Source of the DNA: Oscillospiraceae bacterium | GTDB taxonomy: Bacteria > Bacillota > Clostridia > Oscillospirales > Ruminococcaceae | Length of the DNA: 38,623 nt | Assembly (NCBI GenBank): GCA_022508925.1 | Contig: JAFLUF010000011.1 | Location: 1 to 38,623, forward strand | Direction of reading: 5' to 3' | Notes under the pieces: model-generated | Database searches by the model: none | What the model was told of the DNA's origin: nothing | Seen by the model: the letters and a program-made list of their open reading frames with translations, nothing else | Position numbers and translations under genes: made by a program | Shown: in pieces, positions 38,494 to 38,623 of the stretch | How positions within the stretch are numbered: position 1 is the first letter of the stretch | Layout: each line of letters opens with the position of its first letter

Positions 38494-38522
38494 ATTATAC
38501 ACTATTACGGAAAAATTTTCAA
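38494..38522 (-). promoter_or_regulatory. Sigma-A promoter of the NSS transporter
   Basis: On the minus strand TTGAAA (38522-38517) and TATAAT (38499-38494) with a 17-bp spacer. The leader to the ATG at 38415 is about 70 nt. Confidence 0.8.
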
Positions 38523-38525
38523 GAG

Positions 38526-38580
38526 CAAAAAACGCCCCGCACAAAGGCGAGCCGCCTTTGGCAATACTTTCCAAATGCGG
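38526..38580 (-). terminator. Terminator of a gene beyond the window
   Basis: On the minus strand CCGCA (38580-38576 complement) and TGCGG close a longer structure with an inner AAAGGCG/CGCCTTT hairpin (38543-38559), followed by GGCG and six T. It probably ends a minus-strand gene lying past the right edge. Confidence 0.65.
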
Positions 38581-38623
38581 AACAATGTCAAAGGCGGGCG
38601 CTCGAATGATATGATGTTTCTAT

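Overview
This window is a chromosomal segment of a spore-forming, Gram-positive clostridium. It carries the spoIIGA-sigE-sigG sporulation cluster, a BclA-like collagen-repeat protein, the rplS-lepB-rbgA-rnhB-yraN and tig-clpP-clpX runs, and a cdaA-cdaR c-di-AMP operon. Consensus sigma-A promoters with 17-bp spacers and G-rich Shine-Dalgarno sites also fit. The gene content and moderate GC suggest Clostridia, possibly the Oscillospirales/Ruminococcaceae side, but no rRNA is present to fix this. No prophage, insertion sequence, CRISPR array, tRNA or rRNA was seen. No stretch above 300 bases lacks a gene.

Layout. (1) 1-4.6 kb, + strand: prfC, then spoIIGA, sigE and sigG, punctuated by three copies of a roughly 100-bp nested-hairpin repeat. 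(2) 4.6-8 kb, - strand: a P-type ATPase homologue whose catalytic motifs are eroded, overlapping by 4 bp a DUF368 (PopT-type undecaprenyl-phosphate translocase) gene. (3) 8-9.3 kb, - strand: a small MGMT-like protein and an unrecognised 303-residue protein. (4) 9.4-18.2 kb, - strand: rplS, lepB, rbgA, rnhB, yraN, thrC, a metallophosphoesterase, tig, clpP and clpX, covering translation, secretion and protein quality control. (5) 18.2-20.4 kb, - strand: two tandem paralogues of unknown function and an ASKHA/RACo-like protein. (6) 20.6-30 kb, + strand: trmL, degV, cdaA, cdaR, an FAD oxidoreductase, two paralogous lipoproteins and tex. (7) 30.1-33 kb, - strand: larB, larC and larE for the nickel-pincer nucleotide cofactor, without larA. 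(8) 33-38.6 kb: two small membrane proteins, a TetR regulator with its operator and a CPBP protease, the collagen-like protein, and an NSS sodium symporter.

The least explained items are: (a) the three-copy repeat, whose arms differ in sequence between copies yet keep pairing; (b) the predicted catalytically dead P-type ATPase coupled to a lipid-carrier translocase; (c) three dispersed heptanucleotide arrays (YAGARRT) filling intergenic gaps; (d) the paralogue-pair/ASKHA operon; and (e) a promoter and leader with three consecutive perfect hairpins upstream of the lipoprotein pair. All functions are inferred from sequence reading. No database search was run.
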